Positions 1 through 7,587 of a stretch of DNA of 30,671 nt are shown here, piece after piece; positions within the stretch are counted from its first letter, which is position 1, and every line of letters starts with the position of its first letter. The translations under genes were made by a program, and so were the position numbers. The notes below the pieces were generated by a model. It was not told the DNA's origin and did not search any database. It saw nothing but the letters and a program-made list of their open reading frames with translations. Source of the DNA: an uncultured Prevotella sp. (GTDB lineage Bacteria > Bacteroidota > Bacteroidia > Bacteroidales > Bacteroidaceae); the NCBI GenBank assembly GCA_900546575.1, contig URDM01000032.1:1-30671 (forward strand), given 5' to 3'.

Positions 1-86
1 GAGTAACGGATATAAAGTTCTTTCTTTTCAGACTTACAAAGCTATATGCATAATCCCCCTAGTTTATCGGGTGAGCCTCTTTCAAT

Positions 87-368
87 GTGTCAAATGGATG
101 CATATTTTTCAGAATGGATACAATAACAAAGTCCTGGAGACATGTAAATAGCGAAGGATGGGAAAAATATCATGATGAAATGGTTTTAAATTGCATTTTG
201 CAATTTGAAACAGAAGATGAATTGTACCTTGATGTTTCAACAATTTATAGATATTTATCTGAAAAAAGCAAATGGACTACTGCCGAATTAGAAACATTGT
301 TGAATAAATACAAATATCATGACTTTTCTGTTCATGAAGAAAAAGAAATAATGGATGATTGCTACTAA
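87..368 (+). CDS. small hypothetical protein
   Basis: I do not recognise this 93-residue protein. It is acidic and soluble, with no signal peptide or membrane segment, and is rich in Lys, Glu and Tyr. The frame opens after a stop at 72-74. The start shown is a GTG at 87; an ATG at 114 (MDTITKSW...) is an equally good choice, and neither has a convincing ribosome binding site. It converges on the minus-strand gene that ends at 394, with no clear hairpin between them. Base composition is AT-rich like the rest of the first 3.3 kb. It could be a small accessory protein such as an immunity factor, but nothing in the sequence shows this. Confidence 0.45.
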   Translation: MSNGCIFFRMDTITKSWRHVNSEGWEKYHDEMVLNCILQFETEDELYLDVSTIYRYLSEKSKWTTAELETLLNKYKYHDFSVHEEKEIMDDCY

Positions 369-393
369 CAACAATCACCCATTACTTTATATG

Positions 394-744
394 TTACTTT
401 TTTCCTATTGATGCAAGATACTCTTCCCATGTATATAGTTCATGTTCCTTCAGTTCTTTGTATTCTTGACCATTAGACAGGCATATCCAAGAGTCTTTAT
501 AAAATTTCCCCAAGCGCAGTTGCTTCTGGGTACTCTTTTCTACAACTAAATCTCCTTCTTTGAATTTGGAATCATTTAAATTTTGTTCTTCAGATGAAGG
601 TTGTTTAGATTTTTTCGGATTTAAATGAGCTACAAGAAGATTTTTAATGTCTCGTGTATCATTGCAAAGCTGTATGAACTTTACCAGTAGATACGCAAGA
701 AATGCAAGATAGATAAGTGCAAAAATAAATGCTAATCCTTCCAT
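394..744 (-). CDS. small membrane-anchored protein
   Basis: This 116-residue protein has one strongly hydrophobic segment at about residues 4-24. A polar linker rich in Lys, Ser and Asn follows, then a small C-terminal domain of about 55 residues (KFKEGDLVVEKS... to ...LYTWEEYL) whose hydrophobic and charged pattern suggests a small beta-barrel. Topology is probably N-terminal anchor with the C-terminal domain in the cytoplasm, because the residues after the segment are basic. It has its own promoter at 774-806. I do not recognise the family. It is the last of the minus-strand run of small AT-rich genes. Confidence 0.6.
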   Translation of the reverse strand: MEGLAFIFALIYLAFLAYLLVKFIQLCNDTRDIKNLLVAHLNPKKSKQPSSEEQNLNDSKFKEGDLVVEKSTQKQLRLGKFYKDSWICLSNGQEYKELKEHELYTWEEYLASIGKK

Positions 745-773
745 AATAAATTGTTTAAGTTGATTACTATATG

Positions 774-806
774 CAAAAGTAGTAAATATAATTTACAAAG
801 AACAAT
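774..806 (-). promoter_or_regulatory. Bacteroidetes-type promoter for the 394-744 gene
   Basis: On the minus strand, TACTTTTG (774-781) matches the -7 box TAnnTTTG exactly. ATTG lies 21 bases upstream (803-806) as a -33 box. The expected start of transcription is about 25 bases before the ATG at 744. Confidence 0.6.
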
Positions 807-813
807 TATATTA

Positions 814-1014
814 TCATAATCTCACCCCACCCACGCAAATTGGATATAAATCGTGCTGTGGAAACTTCTCGCAGCCGATATAGAGAGTATCGAAGGCATC
901 AGTGCCGTCGGTACGGTGTTCGAGAAGGTCTTTGTTCTCACCAAAAAGGTGCAGATGAAGCGAAGCGTAACAGGAGATGATGCCGATGGCTGCTGCCCAC
1001 AAAGGAAAAGCCAT
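814..1014 (-). pseudogene. GC-richer gene remnant, C-terminus frameshifted
   Basis: A 66-codon frame starts at an ATG at 1014 with a possible Shine-Dalgarno (GTAGGACA) in front. It reads a hydrophobic N-terminus (MAFPLWAAAIGIISCYASL) and then a polar tail. It is much richer in G+C than both flanks. Its last ~35 codons correspond to the second copy at 2588-2691. Relative to that copy this one has a 1-base deletion in the TGCGAGAAGTTTCC stretch. Restoring the base gives a tail ending EVSTARFISNLRG, close to the second copy's EVPTARFVPNLRG followed by a stop. I read it as a decayed 3' piece of a lost gene, but a short functional membrane peptide cannot be excluded. Confidence 0.45.
819..926. repeat. 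GC-rich repeat, copy 1
   Basis: This 108-base segment aligns with 2588-2691. The first ~48 bases, from ATCTCACCCCACCCACGC, differ at only a few positions; the rest is diverged with small gaps. It sits directly upstream of the promoter of the 394-744 gene, and copy 2 sits before the promoter region of the 2108-2518 gene. Both copies therefore mark boundaries between AT-rich genes. Confidence 0.75.
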
Positions 1015-1047
1015 TGTCCTACGTTGGTTGGGCGCAAGATAAAGGTT

Positions 1048-1506
1048 TTATCTATTAAGGCGGATTCGGATGGAGTCCACGTTAATATGTTCATTCAGTG
1101 AATCATTAGCATGTAATTTACCAAAAGGGTCAGTATAATAATATTTGAAAATATTTACTGTGGCGCCCATTCCAGTATGTGATACTATATATTGTGTATT
1201 TGGCAATAATTTTATGAATGAAGGGTCGAGATTATATTCTCGTGTGTATGAAGAAGATTCAATTACTTTAAATTTATTTGGAATCTTCCTTTCTAAATAA
1301 ATGGTGTCAACTTCCTTGCATGGTTTCGGGTTTCGTAGGAAAAAGTCATAAGAATATGCTTTGCTAAGGCTGTCCCATGGCTCAATGGAAAAATGCAGCA
1401 TTTGGTTGATGTAAAAAACTTGTTCTTTTTCAGATAGTTCAAAATCATGATTGTCACAAGAGCACATCAAGAACAAACACATTGCAAATGTTATAATATA
1501 CTTCAT
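1048..1506 (-). CDS. small lipoprotein, paralogue of the 2108-2518 gene
   Basis: This 152-residue protein has a short lipoprotein signal (MKYIITFAMCLFLMCSC) with Cys17 as the lipidation site. The mature part is unknown. Its C-terminal half resembles the 2108-2518 protein: LPNTQYIVSHTGMGA here against KANSTYTISSTGLGA there, followed in both by a short basic/aromatic strand and a Gly-Lys. The two are therefore diverged paralogues, probably outer-membrane or periplasm facing. Only 10 bases separate it from the upstream 1517 gene, so they are likely cotranscribed. The last ten codons (VDSIRIRLNR) already lie in the GC-richer segment, so the C-terminus may have been altered by recombination there. 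Confidence 0.65.
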   Translation of the reverse strand: MKYIITFAMCLFLMCSCDNHDFELSEKEQVFYINQMLHFSIEPWDSLSKAYSYDFFLRNPKPCKEVDTIYLERKIPNKFKVIESSSYTREYNLDPSFIKLLPNTQYIVSHTGMGATVNIFKYYYTDPFGKLHANDSLNEHINVDSIRIRLNR

Positions 1507-1516
1507 ATTGAAAACT

Positions 1517-2041
1517 TTAATGAAAACTACATATTGACCTTTCTGATAAGTTTACTGACAACATTTTATAGTCCTTATTGTTGCCATTGAGAGGATTAAT
1601 AACATGATTTTTAGGATTATCTGCAAATGCGTTGGTCGTATTTATTTCATATTTTGTAGTTCTATATGCATACAGATTTGCGAATACAAAAAGATGCATA
1701 TTTTCTTTATAGCATAAGTATTGTCTAAAATAACAATCTATTGTATTGTTTTTATTAGAATAATGATTTTTATCTTTGTTGTCAAGATATTTCGCAACAA
1801 GATTTTCTACATTATATATGCAATCTTTTGTCATTTGCATATATTCCTGTTTGTTCGTTAGAACTTTTTTTCCATTTGCAAATTGAGCATTAGACGATAA
1901 AACATGAATTTTGGAATCATTACTGCAATCTTTCGCCCATTTCTTCTCAATTATTGTTGAGTTTGTATTTTGTTCTTTTCTTTCACCTTTACAGGCATAC
2001 AAACAGAACAAAATTATTACTATGAAATACTTTTGCCACAT
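1517..2041 (-). CDS. hypothetical lipoprotein
   Basis: The start is chosen at MWQKYF (ATG at 2041) because it gives a standard lipoprotein signal, MWQKYFIVIILFCLYAC, with Cys17 lipidated. An upstream ATG at 2065 would add eight residues. The mature protein (174 residues in all) is rich in Asn, Lys and Tyr, with paired cysteines (DCYFRQYLC) and a predicted mixed fold. I do not recognise the family. It lies 42 bases after the 2108-2518 gene and 10 bases before the 1048-1506 gene in the same direction, which suggests a three-gene transcript of secreted lipoproteins. No domain, enzyme motif or partner can be read from the sequence. Confidence 0.6.
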   Translation of the reverse strand: MWQKYFIVIILFCLYACKGERKEQNTNSTIIEKKWAKDCSNDSKIHVLSSNAQFANGKKVLTNKQEYMQMTKDCIYNVENLVAKYLDNKDKNHYSNKNNTIDCYFRQYLCYKENMHLFVFANLYAYRTTKYEINTTNAFADNPKNHVINPLNGNNKDYKMLSVNLSERSICSFH

Positions 2042-2107
2042 ATAGTAAAATTTCTGATTGAACATTCAACTTTTCTTTTCAAGGATTCTAAGATTAGGTT
2101 TTTATAG

Positions 2108-2518
2108 TCAATATTTGACTGCTTTTAAAATTTTCCCATTGCGATTTGTCCAAGCCTTAATACGACATTCCACAGCACCCAAGCCTGTGGATGAAATTGT
2201 ATAGGTGGAGTTCGCTTTTAGTTTTATCTTTCTTTCAGATGATGGTATTCCACCACGGCTAACAATATATCCATTTGGAATATAGTTGTTCAAATCAATC
2301 TTTGTAGGAGGTACACATAATGAATCTTGCCATATCAAAAATAATGCGCCTTCGTATGATTTTCCATTTGGAAGAACGGAGTCATTTTCAAAACATAAGT
2401 CATAAAAATAGCCATTACTGATATGGAGAGATTGTTTGTAGGTGTCGAAATCGAAATCAATCGTATTTCTACAACCACAAATAAGAAAAGCGAGAAGGCA
2501 AATCACGAATTTCTTCAT
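2108..2518 (-). CDS. small lipoprotein, paralogue of the 1048-1506 gene
   Basis: This 136-residue protein has the lipoprotein signal MKKFVICLLAFLICGC with Cys16 as the acylated residue. The mature part contains short beta-strand-like segments and the shared block KANSTYTISSTGLGAVECR, which aligns with the 1048-1506 protein. The family is unknown. A -7 box at 2543-2550 and a terminator just upstream of it (2557-2580) suggest that it opens its own transcript with the two lipoprotein genes downstream. Two diverged copies within 1 kb on one transcript fit duplication followed by diversification, as seen in arrays of immunity or surface proteins. That role is inference only. Confidence 0.65.
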   Translation of the reverse strand: MKKFVICLLAFLICGCRNTIDFDFDTYKQSLHISNGYFYDLCFENDSVLPNGKSYEGALFLIWQDSLCVPPTKIDLNNYIPNGYIVSRGGIPSSERKIKLKANSTYTISSTGLGAVECRIKAWTNRNGKILKAVKY

Positions 2519-2542
2519 TTTTCATTATTTAGTTTAACCTTA

Positions 2543-2550
2543 CAAAGTTA
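2543..2550 (-). promoter_or_regulatory. -7 promoter box for the lipoprotein genes
   Basis: TAACTTTG on the minus strand is an exact TAnnTTTG match about 25 bases before the ATG at 2518. No good -33 TTTG is visible at the expected distance, so this is a partial match. Confidence 0.4.
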
Positions 2551-2556
2551 TACCAT

Positions 2557-2580
2557 AAAAACGGCATTTCCTCCGTTTTA
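2557..2580 (-). terminator. hairpin terminator after the 2591-3313 gene
   Basis: A 7-bp stem (AAAACGG / CCGTTTT) encloses an 8-base loop. Read on the minus strand it ends in a short T run. It lies just after the 2591-3313 gene and before the next gene's -7 box. The stem is symmetrical and could act in both directions. Confidence 0.45.
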
Positions 2581-2587
2581 TTGTATT

Positions 2588-2691
2588 ATCTCACCTCACC
2601 CACGCAAATTGGGTACAAATCGTGCTGTGGGAACTTCTTTGCAGTTGATGTAGAACGTGTCGAAGGTATCGGTGGTCTCGGTGTTTGAGAA
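2588..2691. repeat. GC-rich repeat, copy 2
   Basis: This is the second copy of the 819-926 segment, 104 bases long. On the minus strand one frame reads DTFDTFYINCKEVPTARF and ends NLRG-stop. The overlapping lipoprotein gene enters the segment in a different frame. The conserved reading is therefore not the one now translated from the 3313 start. Confidence 0.75.
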
Positions 2692-3313
2692 TTTTATTAG
2701 AACTAACAGATTCTAAATGTACATTAAATACATTAGAACTCTCTGCTCCTACTGGGCTTGATGCGTTTTCTATGTTCCATTGTCGTTGGAGCATGTCTTC
2801 AATTTCATTTGTACTTAAATCGAATGTAGATGCCCCATGTGAATCGTCAGCTTTTTTGTTATATGAATTAGGATCCTTTTCATTTCCTATATCAACAACA
2901 GTAATACGATTACCTGTTGATGTGTCTGTAATAAATAGACGCCATGTCTTCCATTTTTTGACATTCTGTTCATCAACTTCTATTTCCATTTGGTATTTAA
3001 ATGAACCTTTTACTCCGTTAAATGAACCTTCTACCATTCCTTCGTCGCAGACATAGCATTGTGTCATTACGACTTTAGAAATGTGTTCTGTTTTTAATTT
3101 ATAGTCAGAGCCAAAGTATTTTTTTAATACTGCATTGCGATAGGAAATACACATAGAATCCGTTACCAATAATTTCAAACTGTCTTCATGCGCTTTTCTT
3201 TCTCGTTCAATGTCAAAAAATGAACTTTGACGTTTCTTATTACTATTACCACATGCTACAGCTGTAATAATTACTGTAGTAAGAATAAGAAATCTAAATA
3301 GATATGACCTCAT
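2591..3313 (-). CDS. hypothetical lipoprotein with a chimeric C-terminus
   Basis: This 240-residue protein has the lipoprotein signal MRSYLFRFLILTTVIITAVAC, with Cys21 lipidated. A Lys/Glu-rich helix (residues ~28-50) follows, then a domain that looks beta-rich (about 60-150, including MVEGSFNGVKGSFKYQMEIEV) and is probably periplasmic. I do not recognise the family. From about residue 203 (KHRDHRYLRHV...) to the end, the sequence comes from the GC-rich repeat at 2588-2691, read out of its conserved frame. The natural C-terminus was therefore probably replaced by recombination or lost by frameshift. The gene lies 51 bases downstream of fkp on the same strand and could be read from it, ending at the hairpin at 2557-2580. 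Confidence 0.6.
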   Translation of the reverse strand: MRSYLFRFLILTTVIITAVACGNSNKKRQSSFFDIERERKAHEDSLKLLVTDSMCISYRNAVLKKYFGSDYKLKTEHISKVVMTQCYVCDEGMVEGSFNGVKGSFKYQMEIEVDEQNVKKWKTWRLFITDTSTGNRITVVDIGNEKDPNSYNKKADDSHGASTFDLSTNEIEDMLQRQWNIENASSPVGAESSNVFNVHLESVSSNKILKHRDHRYLRHVLHQLQRSSHSTICTQFAWVR

Positions 3314-3364
3314 TTTATTGTGATTAAGATATTGTTGAAAAGTTTTTACTTCTCCTCTTGTTTC

Positions 3365-6208
3365 TTAGCTTCTGCTCACTTGGAATCCTTTTTGACACAG
3401 GCTCATTTCTACGAAGCGTGCCTTGTCGTTGGGGCGGTGTTCGTTGAGGATGCGGCGGATGCGTGCTGCTGCCTCTTCGTCCTTGGCTATCATGTATAGA
3501 TAGCCTCCACCTCCGGCACCTGGCAGTTTGTAGCCGAGGCAAAGGTCGTTGATGAGGCTGGTTATGGCCTGTACGGCAGGGGGATTGGTGCCTGCGTCGA
3601 GGAGTTGGTTCTGTTGCCATGTACGAGCTACGAGATGTCCCATGCGATTGAAGTCCATACGCTGTATGGCGTCGAACATATCGAGGGCGTGCTGCTTCAT
3701 GTCGCGCAGCATAGCCAGTTGGTTGTGCTCGTTGAGGAACATACGTCGTACAATCTCGGCAAGGATGGTCTTGGCGGTGCGCGTGATGCCTGTGTAGTAG
3801 AGCAAGTGGCAAGCCTTGTAGTCGGATTGTGTGAAGAGGGTGTCGGGCAGATAGCGCACTTCGGGTGTCTGTGCAAAGCCACGGTCGGTCTGAAGCAGTT
3901 TTACGCCAGGTAGCAGTCCACCGAACTGATCTTGCCAACCGCCACCAGTAGTTAGCAATTGTTCGAGCACGAGGGTGCGATGTCCGATGTCGGTGTTGTC
4001 CCAACCCAGTCCGCAGAAGTCGTTGAGTGCGCCGAGCACGGTAGATGCAAGGAGTGAGCTGGTGCCCAATCCCGAACCGGCTGGAATGGCAGAAAGCAAT
4101 GTCACCTCAAGACCGCAACCGAAAGCGCGTAGCTGACTCTCAAGAGTGGGGTAGGAGTCGGTGCAGAACTGCGGAAGAAATCCGGCAAGAGCCAATGCTG
4201 CCTTGGGAATGGAGAACGGCGACCCTACGCGGTTGTATTCAGCAAGCTCGCTGTAGGTGGTAATCGTCTCGGATGCTCCGAGGTCGATGCTGCGCAGTAC
4301 GATGTGTGGCTGAAGGCAGGGCTTCACGTAAGTCTGCAATGGTGGCTGTCCGTTAAGGTTGATGGCTATGTTGACCACATTGCCACCCTCCATAAGACAA
4401 TAAGGTGGTGTGTCAGTCCATCCGCCTGCAATGTCGATGCGTACAGGTGAGCGTCCCCATACAATCTGGTCGGCATATACCGACAGACGTGGACGCTGGC
4501 TTACACGCAAGGCATCGGCTGTAAGACCTTCGCGCAGCAATCCGAATGCCTGCATTTCGTAAGAGGCAGACTCGTTGATAGTAGCTTCTGCACGGAACAT
4601 AGCGTCGCATGCTCTTGTTAATAAAGGTGCCGATGACGGCAGCGGTGAAGGCAACTCAACGTTGTTGTTGCGATATTGGCGGGCAAGGTTGTGCAGGTCG
4701 CACTGATAGAACACGCTATGCTGCCAGTTGCGTGCAATCATAGGCAGATTGTGTGCGCGGTAGAGGGTGCGCTGGCTTACGAGACGGCGCAGATTGGCTT
4801 CGTTGCTAATCTCGTCGGCACTCATACGGCGAGCGTTAGTCCACAGGTGTCTGCCCTCATCGAGATTAGGCTCGGAGAGCATCCATCGCAACATAGTGCC
4901 CATGTCGTTTATGTTGTCGACAATAGGGAAGATGCGTGCAGCCTGAAGGTCGTGGTTGCCCTCAATGGTTGAGATGTCGATGCCACGCTCCTCTGCCCAC
5001 GAAGCGAAACTGTTGCCAAGGAATTCAACATCGGCAAGAGGTCCGCGGAAGGTGTCGTTGAATCCGTATGGACGTACAGCCCATTGGCTGGTGCCTATAG
5101 GTACGATGTCGACACATTGGCCCGGAGCAAGCGTTAAGGTCCAGTCGTTGTCGGGCACTCCGGTCACGATATTGTCGCGTGTCAGAGTCCATTGTTCGCC
5201 TATGCATGCGTTCTCAATCCATTCGTTGCGGTTGGATTGTGTCCAGCGTATCTTGATGTCGGCATTCTGCACGAATATGGAAGGATGCGGCTTGCGGTCG
5301 TGGTGCATGATCTCACGCTGGTCGTTGACGAGATTCTGTATGGCAAGCATCGACGATAGGAGTTCGTGAGATGTGCCGAAGTGATAGAACTCGCCACCGG
5401 TGAGAGGCAGAATTGCAACCTTCAAGTCTGCCACTTCCGCATCGGCAATGGTTGGATTGGAGCCGAGAGCGCAACCGAACTGTCCGTACATGTCGTAGGC
5501 TGTGACCGGACCTTCGGTGATATGACCTTCGGTAGTGGAATGCTGCATGAGCACCTTTACGGCACGGTCGCTGAGTATCCACACACCGATGTCGGTAAGA
5601 TAGAAGTGGTCGGTAGTGAGCGAAGCCAAAGTCTCTACCGACGGCTTCTGAAGCATACATTTAAGCTGTGTAGGCTGTTCGCGTGTAGACACGAACACGC
5701 CATGATTCTTGGCGGTTTCGGGTCCGAGCCACAGTCCGTAGCACACTATGTCAGCCCATTCTGGTATGGGTGGCAATGGTGAAGTGGTGCGTATGAACAC
5801 GTCGCCACTGACTATCATTGTGTTTAGTCCGTGTGGCGCCATGTTCATTATGCGATTATAGAGCGGCACCTGAAGCGAAAGCAACGACTGGTCGAGACTC
5901 TGTCCACGCTCCCAACGGAACACCGGCAGCGGTGTGAGTACCTTGCCTGAAGGAGCATACGACGGCAGACGTCGGCTTTGTCCACCGGCGTGCAGAAGCA
6001 GTCGTTTGTCTGAGGCAAGCCACTCGTCGAATGTCATGTTACCATGTTCTGCCTCGTAGGCAGCGCGCAGCAGCCATGTGGTGCCACCGCCCGACCCAAG
6101 CTTGGTGCCTACAGGGTCGTTGGTGCAGAACCATTCGTCGGCAGGCAGATGGGTAATGTCGTGGAAGCATCCCACAAGATTAGGGGGTAAGGACAGGAGT
6201 TTCTTCAT
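3365..6208 (-). CDS. fkp: bifunctional L-fucokinase / GDP-L-fucose pyrophosphorylase
   Basis: Fkp phosphorylates L-fucose with ATP to L-fucose-1-phosphate and then couples it to GTP, giving GDP-L-fucose for capsule and glycoprotein fucosylation in the cytoplasm. At 947 residues it matches the length known for Bacteroides Fkp. The N-terminal pyrophosphorylase half shows the nucleotide-binding stretch around residues 75-89 (GGQSRRLPSYAPSGK). The C-terminal half is a GHMP kinase: motif 1 near 589-600 (SPVRIDIAGGWTDTPP), the ATP loop near 708-718 (PAGSGLGTSS) and motif 3 at about 895-902 (PGAGGGG). All key glycines are present, so it appears intact. It starts 33 bases after the mutarotase gene, in line with pyrK and pyrD, suggesting cotranscription. 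A GH29 fucosidase lies ~3.4 kb away on the other strand. Confidence 0.95.
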   Translation of the reverse strand: MKKLLSLPPNLVGCFHDITHLPADEWFCTNDPVGTKLGSGGGTTWLLRAAYEAEHGNMTFDEWLASDKRLLLHAGGQSRRLPSYAPSGKVLTPLPVFRWERGQSLDQSLLSLQVPLYNRIMNMAPHGLNTMIVSGDVFIRTTSPLPPIPEWADIVCYGLWLGPETAKNHGVFVSTREQPTQLKCMLQKPSVETLASLTTDHFYLTDIGVWILSDRAVKVLMQHSTTEGHITEGPVTAYDMYGQFGCALGSNPTIADAEVADLKVAILPLTGGEFYHFGTSHELLSSMLAIQNLVNDQREIMHHDRKPHPSIFVQNADIKIRWTQSNRNEWIENACIGEQWTLTRDNIVTGVPDNDWTLTLAPGQCVDIVPIGTSQWAVRPYGFNDTFRGPLADVEFLGNSFASWAEERGIDISTIEGNHDLQAARIFPIVDNINDMGTMLRWMLSEPNLDEGRHLWTNARRMSADEISNEANLRRLVSQRTLYRAHNLPMIARNWQHSVFYQCDLHNLARQYRNNNVELPSPLPSSAPLLTRACDAMFRAEATINESASYEMQAFGLLREGLTADALRVSQRPRLSVYADQIVWGRSPVRIDIAGGWTDTPPYCLMEGGNVVNIAINLNGQPPLQTYVKPCLQPHIVLRSIDLGASETITTYSELAEYNRVGSPFSIPKAALALAGFLPQFCTDSYPTLESQLRAFGCGLEVTLLSAIPAGSGLGTSSLLASTVLGALNDFCGLGWDNTDIGHRTLVLEQLLTTGGGWQDQFGGLLPGVKLLQTDRGFAQTPEVRYLPDTLFTQSDYKACHLLYYTGITRTAKTILAEIVRRMFLNEHNQLAMLRDMKQHALDMFDAIQRMDFNRMGHLVARTWQQNQLLDAGTNPPAVQAITSLINDLCLGYKLPGAGGGGYLYMIAKDEEAAARIRRILNEHRPNDKARFVEMSLCQKGFQVSRS

Positions 6209-6241
6209 GAGTGTGTGCTTAAATGTGCTTGAATATAGGTG

Positions 6242-6640
6242 TTATTGCTCGTCGTAGATATGGAAAATACGCTCCATCATCTGCCATTTCTGGTCGGATG
6301 TGGCATTGTCGTCGCACGACTGGAACTGAGCCACATGTGCCTCCCATTCAGCCTGGCGTGGCAGGGAGGCGAGTCGGCTCATTGCCGAATTCCAGTCGAA
6401 GTCGGCAGGTGCGTCAACAATCATCACAAGGCGTGTGCCCTGTATGTAAACCTCCATTTCGAGTATGCCCACAGCCTTGATACCGCGTCCTATCTCAGTC
6501 CAAAAGTGTTCCTTGTCGTGAGCCTCGCGATAGCGACGGATTATTTCGTTGTCGTCGCTCTTGAGGTCCATGGTCTGCACATACCGCTTGGTAGGCTGGT
6601 CGTAGTGCTTGGCAGGATATCCGTTATTTTCCATATTCAT
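6242..6640 (-). CDS. RhaM-family sugar mutarotase, probably acting on L-fucose
   Basis: This 132-residue protein belongs to the L-rhamnose mutarotase family (DUF718, dimeric alpha/beta ferredoxin-like fold), which interconverts alpha and beta anomers of 6-deoxyhexoses. It shows the family layout: an early strand (RYVQTMDL), a helix carrying the conserved His (RRYREAHDKEHFW), the strand GILEMEVYIQGTRLVMIVD, and a C-terminal MERIFHI close to the EVF-L ending of RhaM. The start is placed at the ATG at 6640 (MNMENNGYPA); the frame is open further upstream, but that part overlaps pyrD. Placement directly before fkp suggests L-fucose rather than L-rhamnose as substrate, which is inference. No rhamnose genes are nearby. 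Confidence 0.8.
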   Translation of the reverse strand: MNMENNGYPAKHYDQPTKRYVQTMDLKSDDNEIIRRYREAHDKEHFWTEIGRGIKAVGILEMEVYIQGTRLVMIVDAPADFDWNSAMSRLASLPRQAEWEAHVAQFQSCDDNATSDQKWQMMERIFHIYDEQ

Positions 6641-6675
6641 TAAGCTTTGTTTTGATAATATTAAAGTAGAAAATC

Positions 6676-7587
6676 TTAGTCGTTGAGTGCTCCGATAATC
6701 TCGCTTACTGATGAGCATCCGTGGTTGTCGAGCCACTGGTTGATGCCGTCGCGTACCTTAATAGTAACGGCCGGGTCAAGGAAGTTGGCTGTACCGATCT
6801 CGATGGCTGTAGCGCCTGCCATAAGGAACTCGATGGCGTCCTCGGCGGTGCAGATGCCTCCAAGACCTACTACAGGTATCTTCACAGCCTTAGCCACCTG
6901 CCATACCATACGCAGAGCTACGGGCTTGACGGCAGGACCGCTCAGTCCGCCAGTAGAGATGCTGAGCAACGGACGACGACGCTCAATGTCGATAGCCATG
7001 CCCATGAGTGTATTGATGAGCGACACGCTGTCGGCACCCTCAGCTTCTACGGCACGTGCTATCTCAGTGACGTCAGTAACGTTGGGCGAGAGCTTCACGA
7101 TGATAGGTTTGTGATAGCGCTGGCGCACGGCACGCACTACGCTGGCTGCACCAGTTGTGGTAACGCCGAAAGCCATACCGCCCTGCTTTACGTTAGGGCA
7201 GCTGATGTTGAGCTCGATGGCAGGAATATTGTCGAGAGCGTCGATGCGGGCGGCACATTCTGCGTAGTCGTCGGGCGACGAACCGCTGACATTGACAATC
7301 ATGTTGGTGTCGATGTCCTTTATCTGCGGATAGATGTTCTTGCAGAAGTAGTCGACACCCTTGTTCTGCAGACCGACGCAGTTGAGCATACCCTGCGCTG
7401 TCTCAGCCATACGAGGATAGTCGTTGCCCTCGCGCGGATTGAGCGTAGTGCCCTTAACGATGATGCCACCAATGCCGTCGAGTGGCACGAAGTCGGCGAA
7501 TTCGAGGCCGTAGCCGAATGTTCCCGATGCGGTCATAACGGGATTCTTGAGTTTCAGACCGCCTATTTTTACACTTAAATCTGCCAT
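6676..7587 (-). CDS. pyrD: dihydroorotate dehydrogenase, class 1B catalytic subunit
   Basis: This enzyme oxidises dihydroorotate to orotate in pyrimidine synthesis, using FMN. In class 1B enzymes electrons pass through PyrK to NAD+. The 303 residues have the class 1 signature: NPVMTASGTFG (15-25), VKGTTLNPREGN (44-55), NCVGLQNKG (69-77), ELNISCPNVK (125-134) with Cys130 as the catalytic base (class 2 enzymes have Ser), and the FMN-phosphate glycines in VVGLGGI and AIEIGTANF. The start overlaps the end of pyrK by 13 bases, as expected for a translationally coupled pair. The mutarotase gene follows after 35 bases. Confidence 0.96.
   Translation of the reverse strand: MADLSVKIGGLKLKNPVMTASGTFGYGLEFADFVPLDGIGGIIVKGTTLNPREGNDYPRMAETAQGMLNCVGLQNKGVDYFCKNIYPQIKDIDTNMIVNVSGSSPDDYAECAARIDALDNIPAIELNISCPNVKQGGMAFGVTTTGAASVVRAVRQRYHKPIIVKLSPNVTDVTEIARAVEAEGADSVSLINTLMGMAIDIERRRPLLSISTGGLSGPAVKPVALRMVWQVAKAVKIPVVGLGGICTAEDAIEFLMAGATAIEIGTANFLDPAVTIKVRDGINQWLDNHGCSSVSEIIGALND

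Noticed and set aside
2..151. Open frame at the left edge, 49 codons ending at TAG 149-151
   Set aside because: It could be the tail of an upstream gene, but it is short, AT-rich and overlaps the better 87-368 frame. Nothing in it is recognisable.
3324..4004. Minus-strand open frame of 226 codons rich in Arg, His and Pro
   Set aside because: Out-of-frame reading of the 3' part of fkp.
6721..7578. Plus-strand open frame of 285 codons
   Set aside because: Antisense shadow of pyrD, which has all its family motifs.
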